12,083 nt of DNA from Clostridium sp. (GTDB taxonomy: Bacteria > Bacillota > Clostridia > Clostridiales > Clostridiaceae): the NCBI GenBank assembly GCA_018372555.1, contig JAHAIU010000079.1:1-12083 (forward strand). The letters are read 5' to 3'. Within the stretch, counting starts at the first letter, position 1. Every line of letters starts with the position of its first letter. Positions 1 through 7,226 of this stretch are shown here, in pieces. The position numbers were made by a program, and so were the translations under genes. Under the pieces are notes generated by a model, which did not search any database, had not been told where the DNA came from, and saw nothing but the letters and a program-made list of their open reading frames with translations.

Positions 1-30
1 TACCTTAATTAAAAATATAACTTACACAAC

Positions 31-57
31 AAAAAGGCGCCCTTCTAGGCGCCTTCA
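31..57 (-). terminator. Intrinsic terminator of the LacI-family regulator gene
   Basis: An 8-bp perfect inverted repeat (AAGGCGCC at 34-41, GGCGCCTT at 48-55) encloses a 6-nt loop. On the minus strand it is followed by a run of five T (31-35). It lies 75 bases after the stop codon of the LacI-type gene, the right place and orientation to end that transcript. It also suggests the regulator is not co-transcribed with whatever lies further left. Confidence 0.85.
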
Positions 58-129
58 ATTTAAATCTATTTTAGTAATTCAGAATAATTTCCATTCTTAA
101 CTATTAATTATATATTGTACTTTAGCATT

Positions 130-1134
130 TTATCTTCCTATAGTAGATTTTCTCTCTATAACTTTCAAATCTAACTTTATTTTTTTCGTAGTAATATCTA
201 CTTCATTTACAATCTTCTGTACAAGTAATTCTACAGCTAACTCACCGAATTTGTACATAGGCTGTGCTACTGATGATATATCTAAATAATCAATATTTGC
301 TTCTAACCCATCATAGCCTATAAGTTTTATATCATCATAAAGTTTATATCCTAGATTATTCAAAGCTTTATAGCAACCTATTGCTAATATATCATTCCCA
401 GCAAAAATACCATCTATATTTCTACCCTCTTCTAATAGCTTTTTAGTTGCATTATATCCACCTTTTAAAGAGAACTCATCAATTCTCACTAATTCTGGTT
501 TATATAAATTATTTGCTTTAAGCTCTTCTTCAAATCCAATAAATCTTTCATTTAGGGATTCTATATATATGGGACCTGTAACATGGGCTATATTTTTACA
601 TTCACATTCAATTAAGTGTCTAGCCGCAAGCCTTCCCCCTTCTCTATCATCTGATTTAATAGAAGGTATATCATATCCAGTGTACTCTCTATCTATGGCA
701 ACTACAGGCATTCCTCTCTCCATTAATGCTATAAGATCTGAAGGTGTGGCAGTATATGATGCAATTATTATTCCATCAACTTGCTTATTTATAAGCATCT
801 CATAATATTGCCTTTCCTTCTCTCTATTATTCTCAGCATTACATAGAATTAAATTAAAGCCAAGCTTATTAGCTGCATCCTCTGCTGCCCTAGCTACTTC
901 TGGAAAGAATGGATTTAATATATCTGGAATAATTAATCCTATAGTATTAGATTTTTTCCCAGCAAGTCTTCTAGCAACATCATTAGGAGTATAATTTAAC
1001 ATCTTCATTGCATTAATAATGTTTTCCTCTGTCTCCTTGCTTACATATCCTTTTTTATTTATCACTCTAGATACTGTAGCAACTGATACTCCTGCAAGTT
1101 TGCTTACATCTCTTATCGTAGCTATTCTAATCAC
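130..1134 (-). CDS. LacI/GalR-family transcriptional regulator
   Basis: This is a sugar-responsive DNA-binding repressor of the LacI/GalR family, about 331-334 residues, full length for the family. The N-terminus carries the LacI helix-turn-helix (TIRDVSKLAGVSVATVSRVIN, about residues 6-26) and hinge helix (about 50-60, VARRLAG). A periplasmic-binding-protein-like effector domain follows (about 62-330), starting at NTIGLIIPDILNPFF. The effector segment AIDREYTGYDIPSIKSDD resembles ribose-type regulators, but the ligand cannot be fixed from sequence, and no sugar genes adjoin it here. The only standard in-frame start is GTG at 1134, which has no ribosome site of its own. The strong GAGGTGAT site (1130-1137) overlaps that GTG and is ideally spaced for an AUA at 1123-1125, giving the family-typical start M-A-T-I-R-D-V. 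An extended -10 promoter lies just upstream and a terminator follows. Confidence 0.93.
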   Translation of the reverse strand: MIRIATIRDVSKLAGVSVATVSRVINKKGYVSKETEENIINAMKMLNYTPNDVARRLAGKKSNTIGLIIPDILNPFFPEVARAAEDAANKLGFNLILCNAENNREKERQYYEMLINKQVDGIIIASYTATPSDLIALMERGMPVVAIDREYTGYDIPSIKSDDREGGRLAARHLIECECKNIAHVTGPIYIESLNERFIGFEEELKANNLYKPELVRIDEFSLKGGYNATKKLLEEGRNIDGIFAGNDILAIGCYKALNNLGYKLYDDIKLIGYDGLEANIDYLDISSVAQPMYKFGELAVELLVQKIVNEVDITTKKIKLDLKVIERKSTIGR

Positions 1135-1158
1135 CTCTTGACATTTAATTATTTAATA

Positions 1159-1167
1159 ATTATAGCA
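1159..1167 (-). promoter_or_regulatory. Extended -10 promoter of the LacI-type gene
   Basis: The minus strand reads TGCTATAAT, a perfect TATAAT with an extended -10 TGn. No good -35 is visible 17 bases upstream, which extended -10 promoters can tolerate. Predicted initiation near 1152 leaves a leader of under 30 bases. This would let the regulator be expressed independently of the Na/Pi gene, which has no obvious terminator after its stop codon. Confidence 0.5.
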
Positions 1168-1201
1168 TAATAGGAGATGCTGTGGCACAAACAGCCCCCT
1201 G

Positions 1202-2803
1202 TTACTTCCTTCCTAAATTAGCTATATTGTTAGCATGGTCACCTATTCTCTCTAAATTACTTACAATATCTAGGAAAATAACACTTGAATCAGCTGAACA
1301 AGCTTTTTCATTTAATCTTCTTATATTGCTTTCTCTAAGTTTCTTTTCTAGTGAATCAATTTCTTCTTCAACTATTTCAATTTCCTTATTATCTAATTGC
1401 CCCTTATTTCTATAATGATCTATAGCTATTTCTATAGACTTTACTGTCTTATCAAAAATTAAAGATAACTCCTGCTTCGCTTCATCACCAAGATGTATAT
1501 TCTTATTCATCTTTTCCATAGCTAAATCAGCTATATTTTCTGCATGATCACCAATTCTTTCTATATCATTTATTACATGATAAGTCGAACTAAATAACTT
1601 TATATCTTCTTCTGGAAGGTCTAATTTAGATAACTCTACTAAATAATCTGTTATATCTCTTTCTAGAACATTAATTATTTTTTCATTTTTATAGACCTTA
1701 TCAATTGATTCTTGATCATTTTCAGTAAATGCCTTCATTGATAGAATAACATTCTTCTTTGCCTTTTCAGCCATTCTCAATGTTTCCTTTAACACTTGTC
1801 CATTTGCTATTACTGGTGTATCTAATAATTGCTTATCTAGATATATGGAACCTTCTTTTTCTATTTCCCCATCTCCAGGAAGTATTCTATTTACTATCTT
1901 AACTAAAAATAAAGATAAAGGAAGTAAAACAACTGTTACAGTTACATTAAAAATAGTATGTGCATTAGCAACTTGTCTAGCTACATTTACGTCTGTTTTT
2001 TCAACTAAATCTATAAACGGTCCTATAAATGGGAAGAAAAGTATTGCTCCTATAGTATTAAAAAGTAAATGTATTAATGCAGCTTTTTTAGCTGTCCTAT
2101 TTGCTCCTAATGAAGCTAATATTGCTGTAACGCATGTCCCAATATTACATCCTAATATTACTGGAAATGCTAGTCTCATATCTATAGCTCCAGTAGTTGC
2201 TAAAGCTACTAATATACCTGTAGTAGCTGATGAGCTTTGAACTACAGCTGTCATACCAAGACCTGCAAGTAATCCTAATAAACTATTATTAGCTACTACT
2301 AATACAAACTGTTGAAACCAACTAGCTTCTGCAACAGGCTTCATCGCTGTAGACATAGTTCCCATTCCTAAAAATAATATTCCAAATCCTAGAGCTATAC
2401 TTGCTATATCTCTAACTTTCTTTTTCTTTGCAACAAGTAAAACTATAGCTCCTACCCCTATAAATATTGGAGCAATTGCATCTAGCTTAAAAGATACCAT
2501 TTGTGCTGTTATAGTAGTTCCTATATTAGCACCCATAATTACACCAGCAGCTTGTATTAATGACATTAATCCTGCATTAACAAAACTTACAACCATTACA
2601 GTTGTGGCACTTGAACTTTGAATTATTGCAGTAACTACTGCACCTACTAGTACGGCTATGTATTTGTTACTAGTTAGCTTTTCTAATATTGTTTTTAATC
2701 CTTCTCCTGCAGCGTTTTCTAAACCATCGCCCATTAGTTTCATTCCATACAAAAATAAGCCTAATCCACCAATCAGGCCCGTTAAAACCGAAAAACTATC
2801 CAT
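1202..2803 (-). CDS. Na+/phosphate symporter-type protein with C-terminal PhoU-like domain
   Basis: This membrane protein (533 aa) belongs to the Na/Pi-cotransporter family (YjbB/NptA type), which moves inorganic phosphate with sodium. Two related transport repeats are visible. The first has QSSSATT at 62-68 and GANIGTT at 91-97; the second has QSSSATT at 189-195 and GCNIGTC at 218-224. Hydrophobic segments fill roughly residues 5-305. A helical, charged PhoU-like tail (about 340-530) carries twice-repeated signatures, NDIERIGDHAENIADL and SNLERIGDHANNIANL, typical of phosphate-signalling PhoU proteins. Length matches the fused bacterial form. ATG at 2801-2803 follows a GAGGAG site (2812-2817). 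Whether it imports or exports phosphate is not decided by sequence. No pst or phoPR genes are nearby. Confidence 0.92.
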   Translation of the reverse strand: MDSFSVLTGLIGGLGLFLYGMKLMGDGLENAAGEGLKTILEKLTSNKYIAVLVGAVVTAIIQSSSATTVMVVSFVNAGLMSLIQAAGVIMGANIGTTITAQMVSFKLDAIAPIFIGVGAIVLLVAKKKKVRDIASIALGFGILFLGMGTMSTAMKPVAEASWFQQFVLVVANNSLLGLLAGLGMTAVVQSSSATTGILVALATTGAIDMRLAFPVILGCNIGTCVTAILASLGANRTAKKAALIHLLFNTIGAILFFPFIGPFIDLVEKTDVNVARQVANAHTIFNVTVTVVLLPLSLFLVKIVNRILPGDGEIEKEGSIYLDKQLLDTPVIANGQVLKETLRMAEKAKKNVILSMKAFTENDQESIDKVYKNEKIINVLERDITDYLVELSKLDLPEEDIKLFSSTYHVINDIERIGDHAENIADLAMEKMNKNIHLGDEAKQELSLIFDKTVKSIEIAIDHYRNKGQLDNKEIEIVEEEIDSLEKKLRESNIRRLNEKACSADSSVIFLDIVSNLERIGDHANNIANLGRK

Positions 2804-2869
2804 AGAAAAATCTCCTCATTATATTTATTATTGTTATTTTTGGATAATATTGTACTACCAAAATAAATA

Positions 2870-2892
2870 TACAACTATTATATATAGTTGTA
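2870..2892. repeat. Palindrome in the Na/Pi gene leader
   Basis: A perfect inverted repeat has 9-bp arms TACAACTAT (2870-2878) and ATAGTTGTA (2884-2892) around a 5-bp centre. It sits about 70-90 bases upstream of the Na/Pi start codon, so it could be a repressor operator or an mRNA hairpin. I do not recognise it as the site of a known regulator. The surrounding DNA is extremely AT-rich, so chance is possible, although the CAAC/GTTG part is not low-complexity. Confidence 0.4.
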
Positions 2893-3008
2893 AATATATA
2901 ATTTTTGTATATAAAAAAATTATTATAAAAAAACTATATTATATTAACATTTTATTTATTATTTTGTCACAATACTGTCATATTATTGAGGTATTATATA
3001 TTTGTAAA

Positions 3009-3097
3009 GTAGTTAAAGCATTATTATTTACCCCTAAAACCATCTAATGGTCCCTAGATTAAGTATTTCCCCAAAGTAACTTAATCTAGGGTTTTTT
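3009..3097 (+). ncRNA. Possible small RNA on the plus strand (tentative)
   Basis: A candidate promoter (CTGTCA, 16-bp spacer, TATATT at 2997-3002) points rightward and would start near 3009. A strong plus-oriented intrinsic terminator ends the unit at about 3097, giving a transcript of roughly 90 nt. A short ACCAT/ATGGT hairpin lies in its middle. There is no plus-strand gene that this terminator would serve. The -35 matches the consensus at only four of six positions, so the call rests mainly on the orphan terminator. Confidence 0.25.
3052..3097 (+). terminator. Plus-oriented intrinsic terminator with no plus-strand gene
   Basis: A perfect 13-bp stem, CCCTAGATTAAGT (3052-3064) with ACTTAATCTAGGG (3079-3091), has a 14-nt loop and six T directly after it (3092-3097). 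On the minus strand the same stem is followed by ACCATTAG, with no T tract. Its polarity is therefore opposite to all genes in the window. It would stop plus-strand transcripts 12 bases before they become antisense to the MetRS paralog. Confidence 0.75.
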
Positions 3098-3108
3098 CCT
3101 ATTTAAAA

Positions 3109-4698
3109 TTAATTCTTCTCATTTTTTAATCTCTTTATCTCATCAGAAGCTCTTTTCCTATCTAACTTCTCAAATAAAGGATCTATTTTAGAAATTTTGC
3201 CTTCCTTCTTCTCTATATAACTCCAAATTGGCTCATCTAAACTTAAAGCTACTCTTAACTTTTCACAAGTCATTGGAATAAATGGCTCTAAAAGATTACT
3301 TAAATTCACTATAACCTGCAAGGCTTCATAAATATTCTTTTCTTTATTATCATATTCTCTATTAGCTTTCTTTATAAAATTCATAATATCTATAAGGGCA
3401 TTTTTAAAGTGTCCCTCTTCGATATAATCGCCAATATCGAAATATAAATTTAGAATTTCATCTTTAAGTTCTTTTGATATTATTCCTTTTGGTACATTTG
3501 ATTTATAATTTTCTTCAATTTCAGTTAATACCTTTTTTATGAAGCTTGAAAAGTTATTTACTAAATCTCTATTAGAAACATTAATAAAGTCTCTCCAAGT
3601 AAAATCTGTATCTTTAACTTCAGGCGAGTTTAATGTTAAATAATATCTAAATTCATCTATATTATAATTTTCCACAATATAATCTGCCCATATTGCCCAA
3701 TTTTTAACTGATGAGAAGTTCTTGCCCTCTAGTTTCAAATATTCACTTGAGATTACTCTTAAATTAGGATTCTTTACTCCAAGTCCTGCTAATATAGCTG
3801 GGAATATCACTGTATGGAATGGTATGTTATCTTTTCCATGAACAAAGTAAACTCTTGAATCTTCTCCTTGCCAATAGTCTTTCCAATCTTCATCTTTACC
3901 TTCTAAAGCCTTCATACTTGCTGTCAAATATCCCATAACAGCTTCAATCCATACGAATATTTTTTTATCTTCATAGCCCTCTAAGGGAACATCTACACCC
4001 CAGTTAAAATCTCTCGTAACTGCTTTATCTCTTAGTCCCTCATCTAAATATCTTTTTACAATATTTTTAGCATTTTCTCTCCATCCCTTTTGTCTTATTA
4101 AAAGTCTTCTAACATCATTTTCAAAGTTAGAAAGTGCAAAAAATAAATGCTTTGTTTCTTTTTCCATAGTTTCATTACCACATAGCTTACATCTTTTTTC
4201 TAAAAGGTCTTCATAATCTATTAATTCAGAACAATTCTCACACTGATCCTCAGAAACTAATTCTTTGCAATGAGGACATTTTCCCTCTACATATCTATCT
4301 GATAAAAACTCATTACAATTTTCACAATAAGTTTGTTCTATTACCTTGTCATATATATACCCTTTGTTATATAGCTCTAAAATGAATTCCTTAACCTTCT
4401 CCTCATGGTATTCTGAATGAGTCTTTTCAAAAATATCAAAAGAAAATCCAAGGTTATCAAAGCATTTCTTAAACTCAGCATGATATTTAATTGTAGCTTC
4501 TAGAGGAGTTATACCTTCATCTTTAGCTCTCATAGTTACTGGAGTACCATGACAGTCTGTCCCAGATAAAAATATAACTTCATCTCCCATAAGCCTATGA
4601 TATCTTGCAATAATATCCCCTGGAAGCCAAACAGCTATTCTTCCTAAATGTAATGGTCCATTAGCATAAGGCCATGCATTACCCACTATAATGTTCAT
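3109..4698 (-). CDS. Divergent methionyl-tRNA synthetase paralog with degenerate KMSKS loop
   Basis: This 529-aa class I synthetase-like protein is of the MetRS subtype with a double zinc knuckle. Four CxxC pairs are visible (Cys125/128, 141/144, 153/156, 170/173). The Rossmann catalytic core, connective insertion and a helical anticodon-binding-type domain (about 375-529) are present. The HIGH motif reads HLGR (17-20). The KMSKS loop, which in this subtype looks like GGKFSKSRG, reads GKNFSSVKN (325-333), so both catalytic lysines are replaced and the last serine becomes valine. GKDNIPFHT (288-296) and the region ending DTDFTW (373-378 region) remain MetRS-like. There is no C-terminal tRNA-binding domain. 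ATG at 4698 follows AGGGGG. It lies 201 bases after metG in the same direction and may share its T-box transcript. It may be a weak or resistant MetRS, or a paralog with another role. Confidence 0.85.
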   Translation of the reverse strand: MNIIVGNAWPYANGPLHLGRIAVWLPGDIIARYHRLMGDEVIFLSGTDCHGTPVTMRAKDEGITPLEATIKYHAEFKKCFDNLGFSFDIFEKTHSEYHEEKVKEFILELYNKGYIYDKVIEQTYCENCNEFLSDRYVEGKCPHCKELVSEDQCENCSELIDYEDLLEKRCKLCGNETMEKETKHLFFALSNFENDVRRLLIRQKGWRENAKNIVKRYLDEGLRDKAVTRDFNWGVDVPLEGYEDKKIFVWIEAVMGYLTASMKALEGKDEDWKDYWQGEDSRVYFVHGKDNIPFHTVIFPAILAGLGVKNPNLRVISSEYLKLEGKNFSSVKNWAIWADYIVENYNIDEFRYYLTLNSPEVKDTDFTWRDFINVSNRDLVNNFSSFIKKVLTEIEENYKSNVPKGIISKELKDEILNLYFDIGDYIEEGHFKNALIDIMNFIKKANREYDNKEKNIYEALQVIVNLSNLLEPFIPMTCEKLRVALSLDEPIWSYIEKKEGKISKIDPLFEKLDRKRASDEIKRLKNEKN

Positions 4699-4754
4699 AA
4701 AAAACCCCCTTATAATAATTTGAAGAATTAAAGAATTAAAGAATGAATAATCAT

Positions 4755-4785
4755 AAGAAAACTCAGCTTAAAGCTGAGTTTTCTT
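4755..4785 (-). terminator. Long hairpin, possible (bidirectional) terminator after metG
   Basis: A 15-bp perfect inverted repeat, AAGAAAACTCAGCTT and its complement, is separated by a single base. In practice it forms a CTCAGC/GCTGAG stem with a loop of four or more bases. The 3' side reads GAGTTTTCTT on both strands, giving a broken T tract in either direction. It lies about 115 bases past the metG stop and 57 bases before the next start. It could end or attenuate the metG transcript before the paralog. Confidence 0.5.
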
Positions 4786-4798
4786 GTAAAGCCTTAAC

Positions 4799-4818
4799 AA
4801 TTCAGTTATATCTGAATT
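4799..4818. repeat. Small hairpin AATTCAG/CTGAATT
   Basis: A 7-bp perfect inverted repeat with a 6-base loop (TTATAT) lies next to the larger hairpin inside the inverted-repeat region after metG. There is no T tract, so it is not a terminator by itself. It may add to a folded RNA structure in the metG to paralog spacer. Confidence 0.4.
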
Positions 4819-4899
4819 ATTCCCTCAATTCTTTAATTTTTAATTCCTTAATTCCTTAATTCCTTAATTGTTTCATTTCTTCATTCTTTAATTTTTTAA

Positions 4900-6843
4900 T
4901 TATCTAACTACGCTTCCTGTTGGTAGTTCACCTGGATTTACTACTTTTAATAAACTATCATCATCTGTTGATGCAGCAAGTATCATTCCTTGTGATAGTT
5001 CTCCTCTTAATGTAACAGGCTTTAAGTTAGCTACTAAAACTACATATTTACCAACCAATTCTTCCGGCTTATAGTATTGTGCTATTCCTGAAATTACTTG
5101 TCTTTCTTCTCCATTTAAATCTATCTTTAACTTAAGTAATTTTTTAGCCTTTTTAACTGGTTCACAAGCTAAAACTTTTACTACTCTTAAATCTATTTTC
5201 TCAAAATCTTCAATTGTGATTTCTTCTTTAATTGGAGTTATTTCTCTCTTTTCTTCCTTTTTATTAGCTGCTAGTTGTGCTTCTCTTAAAGCTTCTAATT
5301 CTGCAAGCTTTTTATCAACATCTATTCTTGGGAATAAAGCTTCTCCCTTTTGAACTTTAGTTCCGACTACTGTTCCATCAAATCTATTTAATGATTCAAA
5401 AGTAGTGTTTTCAGTATTTATTTGCTCATTTATCTTCTTGCTTGTATCTGGTAAGAATGCAGATAGTAAAACTGAAGCAAATCTTAAACTTTCTACTAAG
5501 TTATATAAAACTGTTCCAAGTCTTTCTTTCTTTTCTTCATCTTTAGCTAATATCCATGGAGTTGTTTCATCTATATATTTATTAGCTCTTCCTACTAAAT
5601 CAAATATATATTCTAAGGCTTCTGGAATTCTTAAATGATCTATTGCATCATTTACCTTCTTTGGAGTTTCTAAAGCTAAATTAATTAATTCATCATCAAT
5701 AACTTCTTTTACATTATTATTTGGAATTACTCCATCAAAGTACTTTTCAATCATAGCAACAGTTCTAGATAATAGATTTCCTAAGTCATTACAAAGGTCA
5801 GAATTTATCTTCTTTATAAAGATTTCATTATTAAATAATCCATCTGCTCCAAATGGAATTTCTCTTAATAAGTAGTATCTAACTGCATCTACTCCAAAGC
5901 TTTCAACTAATGTTACTGGATCAACTACATTACCTTTAGACTTAGACATCTTACCACCATCAACAAGTAACCATCCATGTCCAAATACTTGCTTAGGTAA
6001 TGGTAAATCTAAGGCCATTAACATAATTGGCCAATAAATAGTATGGAATCTTAAAATATCCTTACCTATTAAATGAACATCTGCTGGCCAGTACTTTTTA
6101 TATAATTCATCATTATCACTTCCATATCCTAAAGCACTAATATAGTTTGATAACGCATCAATCCATACATATACTACGTGTCCTTCATCGAAAGTTACTG
6201 GAATTCCCCAGTCAAAGCTTGTTCTTGAAACACATAAATCTTGTAATCCCGGCTTTAAAAAGTTATTAACCATTTCATTTTTTCTTGATTCAGGTTGAAT
6301 AAATTCTGGATGAGCTTCTATATGAGCCATTAATTTATCTGCATAATTGCTCATTTTAAAGAAATAAGCTTCTTCCTTTGATGTTTCAACTGGTCTTCCA
6401 CAGTCAGGACAGTTTCCATTAACTAATTGCGTTTCAGTCCAGAAAGATTCACAAGGTGTACAGTATAAACCTTCATAAGAAGACTTATATATATCTCCCT
6501 TATCATATAACGTCTTAAATATATCTTGAACAGCCTTCATATGATAATCATCAGTAGTTCTAATGAACTTATCATAGCTAATATTCATCATCTTCCATAA
6601 ATCTTTAATTCCAGCTACTATTTCATCTACATGCTCTTTAGGTGTTATTCCCTTTTCTTCAGCTATTCTTTGTATTTTTTGTCCATGCTCATCTGTTCCA
6701 GTTAGAAACATTACATCATATCCAGTTAATCTCTTATATCTTGCAAGAGCATCTGCTGCTACTGTTGTATAAGTATTTCCAATATGAAGTTTAGTTGATG
6801 GATAATAAATTGGTGTAGTGATGTAATATGGTTTTTTACACAT
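4900..6843 (-). CDS. metG: Methionyl-tRNA synthetase
   Basis: It charges tRNA-Met with methionine in the cytoplasm, needed for initiation and elongation. At 647 aa it is full length for the bacterial form with an appended tRNA-binding domain. The HIGH motif reads HIGN (20-23), and the zinc-binding knuckle uses Cys128, 131, 145 and 148. KMSKS is intact (298-302), followed by a helical anticodon-binding domain. The C-terminal 105 or so residues (from about 542) form the EMAPII/Trbp111-like OB fold that aids tRNA binding and dimerisation. ATG at 6841-6843 has a strong GGGAGG site nine bases upstream; a nearby out-of-frame ATG at 6848 is ignored. Arginine codons sampled are AGA. A complete Met-type T-box leader precedes it, so expression should rise when tRNA-Met is uncharged. 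This is the housekeeping synthetase of the two MetRS-family genes. Confidence 0.97.
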   Translation of the reverse strand: MCKKPYYITTPIYYPSTKLHIGNTYTTVAADALARYKRLTGYDVMFLTGTDEHGQKIQRIAEEKGITPKEHVDEIVAGIKDLWKMMNISYDKFIRTTDDYHMKAVQDIFKTLYDKGDIYKSSYEGLYCTPCESFWTETQLVNGNCPDCGRPVETSKEEAYFFKMSNYADKLMAHIEAHPEFIQPESRKNEMVNNFLKPGLQDLCVSRTSFDWGIPVTFDEGHVVYVWIDALSNYISALGYGSDNDELYKKYWPADVHLIGKDILRFHTIYWPIMLMALDLPLPKQVFGHGWLLVDGGKMSKSKGNVVDPVTLVESFGVDAVRYYLLREIPFGADGLFNNEIFIKKINSDLCNDLGNLLSRTVAMIEKYFDGVIPNNNVKEVIDDELINLALETPKKVNDAIDHLRIPEALEYIFDLVGRANKYIDETTPWILAKDEEKKERLGTVLYNLVESLRFASVLLSAFLPDTSKKINEQINTENTTFESLNRFDGTVVGTKVQKGEALFPRIDVDKKLAELEALREAQLAANKKEEKREITPIKEEITIEDFEKIDLRVVKVLACEPVKKAKKLLKLKIDLNGEERQVISGIAQYYKPEELVGKYVVLVANLKPVTLRGELSQGMILAASTDDDSLLKVVNPGELPTGSVVR

Positions 6844-6913
6844 ATCATGATTCCTCCCTAGTGTTAGTTTTCATTATAAAAAGCGATTATATAATTTATT
6901 TTTCCTATATATT

Positions 6914-7191
6914 AAAAAAAGCCCCTATATAGGTATTAAGACCTATATAGAGACGTAATATACGCGTTACCACTCTAGTTTATATTTATTTCACAATAAA
7001 TATCTCAGTAGGTGACAATAATCACCCTGCAATATAACGGTTGCTCCCGTACTTCTCTAACATAAGCTCAAGAAATATGCTCCAAGGCCATCTTCATCAG
7101 GTATCTTGACGCTAGCTTTCACCTATCCTAGCTCTCTAAAGACAAGACTTTCCTAACTACTCTTCTCTTCATTGCATTTTTAATCATTGTT
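6914..7191 (-). promoter_or_regulatory. T-box riboswitch leader, methionine-specific, upstream of metG
   Basis: Reading the minus strand from about 7191, stem I carries the conserved AGAGAGC and a GGTGAAAGC distal motif. It then has a specifier region with AUG followed by G (7089-7091; another AUG lies at 7095-7097), then CCTTGGAG. The T-box is AGAGTGGTAACGCG (6963-6976). Its UGGU can pair with the ACCA end of tRNA-Met (discriminator A). An antiterminator can form as AGAG, a 7-nt bulge and GCGTA/TACGT, closing with CTCT. This competes with a 14-bp terminator stem (6921-6934 with 6941-6954, G-U pairs at the base) followed by seven T (6914-6920). Uncharged tRNA-Met would stabilise the antiterminator and allow metG transcription. 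The rest of the 554-bp gap holds the promoter and, further right, a plus-oriented hairpin. Confidence 0.93.
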
Positions 7192-7197
7192 ATTATA

Positions 7198-7226
7198 ATA
7201 ATATTCTATATTAAATTTACTGTCAA
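7198..7226 (-). promoter_or_regulatory. Promoter of the T-box leader and metG
   Basis: A perfect -35 TTGACA (7221-7226), a 17-bp spacer and a -10 TATTAT (7198-7203) lie on the minus strand. Initiation near 7191 fits the expected 5' end of the T-box leader. This is the best sigma-A-type promoter in the window. Confidence 0.85.

Larger units (their letters stand above)
2804..3108. other. 305-bp intergenic region between the MetRS paralog and the Na/Pi gene
   Basis: No protein gene is supported here. A plus-strand reading frame covers most of it, but it is low-complexity and runs out of the Na/Pi gene as a shadow. From the Na/Pi side the region holds a 9-bp-arm palindrome (2870-2892), very AT-rich DNA with several possible -10 boxes, and a pair of TGTCA(C/T) direct repeats spaced 11 bp (2965-2981). 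A possible plus-strand promoter (CTGTCA 2975-2980, 16 bp, TATATT 2997-3002) and a plus-oriented terminator (3052-3097) follow. No convincing minus-strand terminator for the MetRS paralog is visible. The nearest candidate is a short ACCAT/ATGGT hairpin at about 3039-3051 with a weak T tract. Confidence 0.6.
4726..4901. repeat. Inverted-repeat-bounded region between the two MetRS-family genes
   Basis: The 25 bases at 4726-4750 match the reverse complement of 4877-4901 at 23 of 25 positions. They flank about 125 bp that contain two hairpins (4755-4785 and 4799-4818) and nearly four tandem copies of the 8-mer TTAATTCC (4840-4869). The left arm is itself built from two copies of AATTAAAG. The right end overlaps the metG stop codon. 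It resembles a small palindromic element, but the sequence is low-complexity and no target-site duplication is clear. Confidence 0.45.

Noticed and set aside
1179..1201. Terminator after the Na/Pi gene
   Set aside because: A GCTGT/ACAGC inverted repeat is present near 1180-1196, but it is short and has no T tract on the minus strand.
1845..2240. Plus-strand open frame of 131 codons inside the Na/Pi gene
   Set aside because: It is fully antisense to a well-supported gene with both transport repeats and a PhoU tail, so it is a shadow frame.
2658..3047. Plus-strand open frame of 129 codons reaching across the intergenic region before the Na/Pi gene
   Set aside because: Its first half is antisense to the Na/Pi gene and its second half is low-complexity Ile/Tyr/Lys-rich translation of AT-rich DNA. 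No ribosome site or recognisable domain was seen.
4840..4869. CRISPR-like short repeat array
   Set aside because: The TTAATTCC copies are contiguous 8-mers without spacers, so this is a simple tandem repeat.
4699..4899. A second T-box leader in front of the MetRS paralog
   Set aside because: No AGGGTGGNACCGCG-like T-box, AGAGAGC or specifier stem could be found in the spacer, only hairpins and 8-mer repeats.
6841..6848. Alternative ATG five bases upstream of the metG start
   Set aside because: It is out of frame, and the in-frame ATG at 6843 has the better spacing from GGGAGG and gives the family N-terminus.
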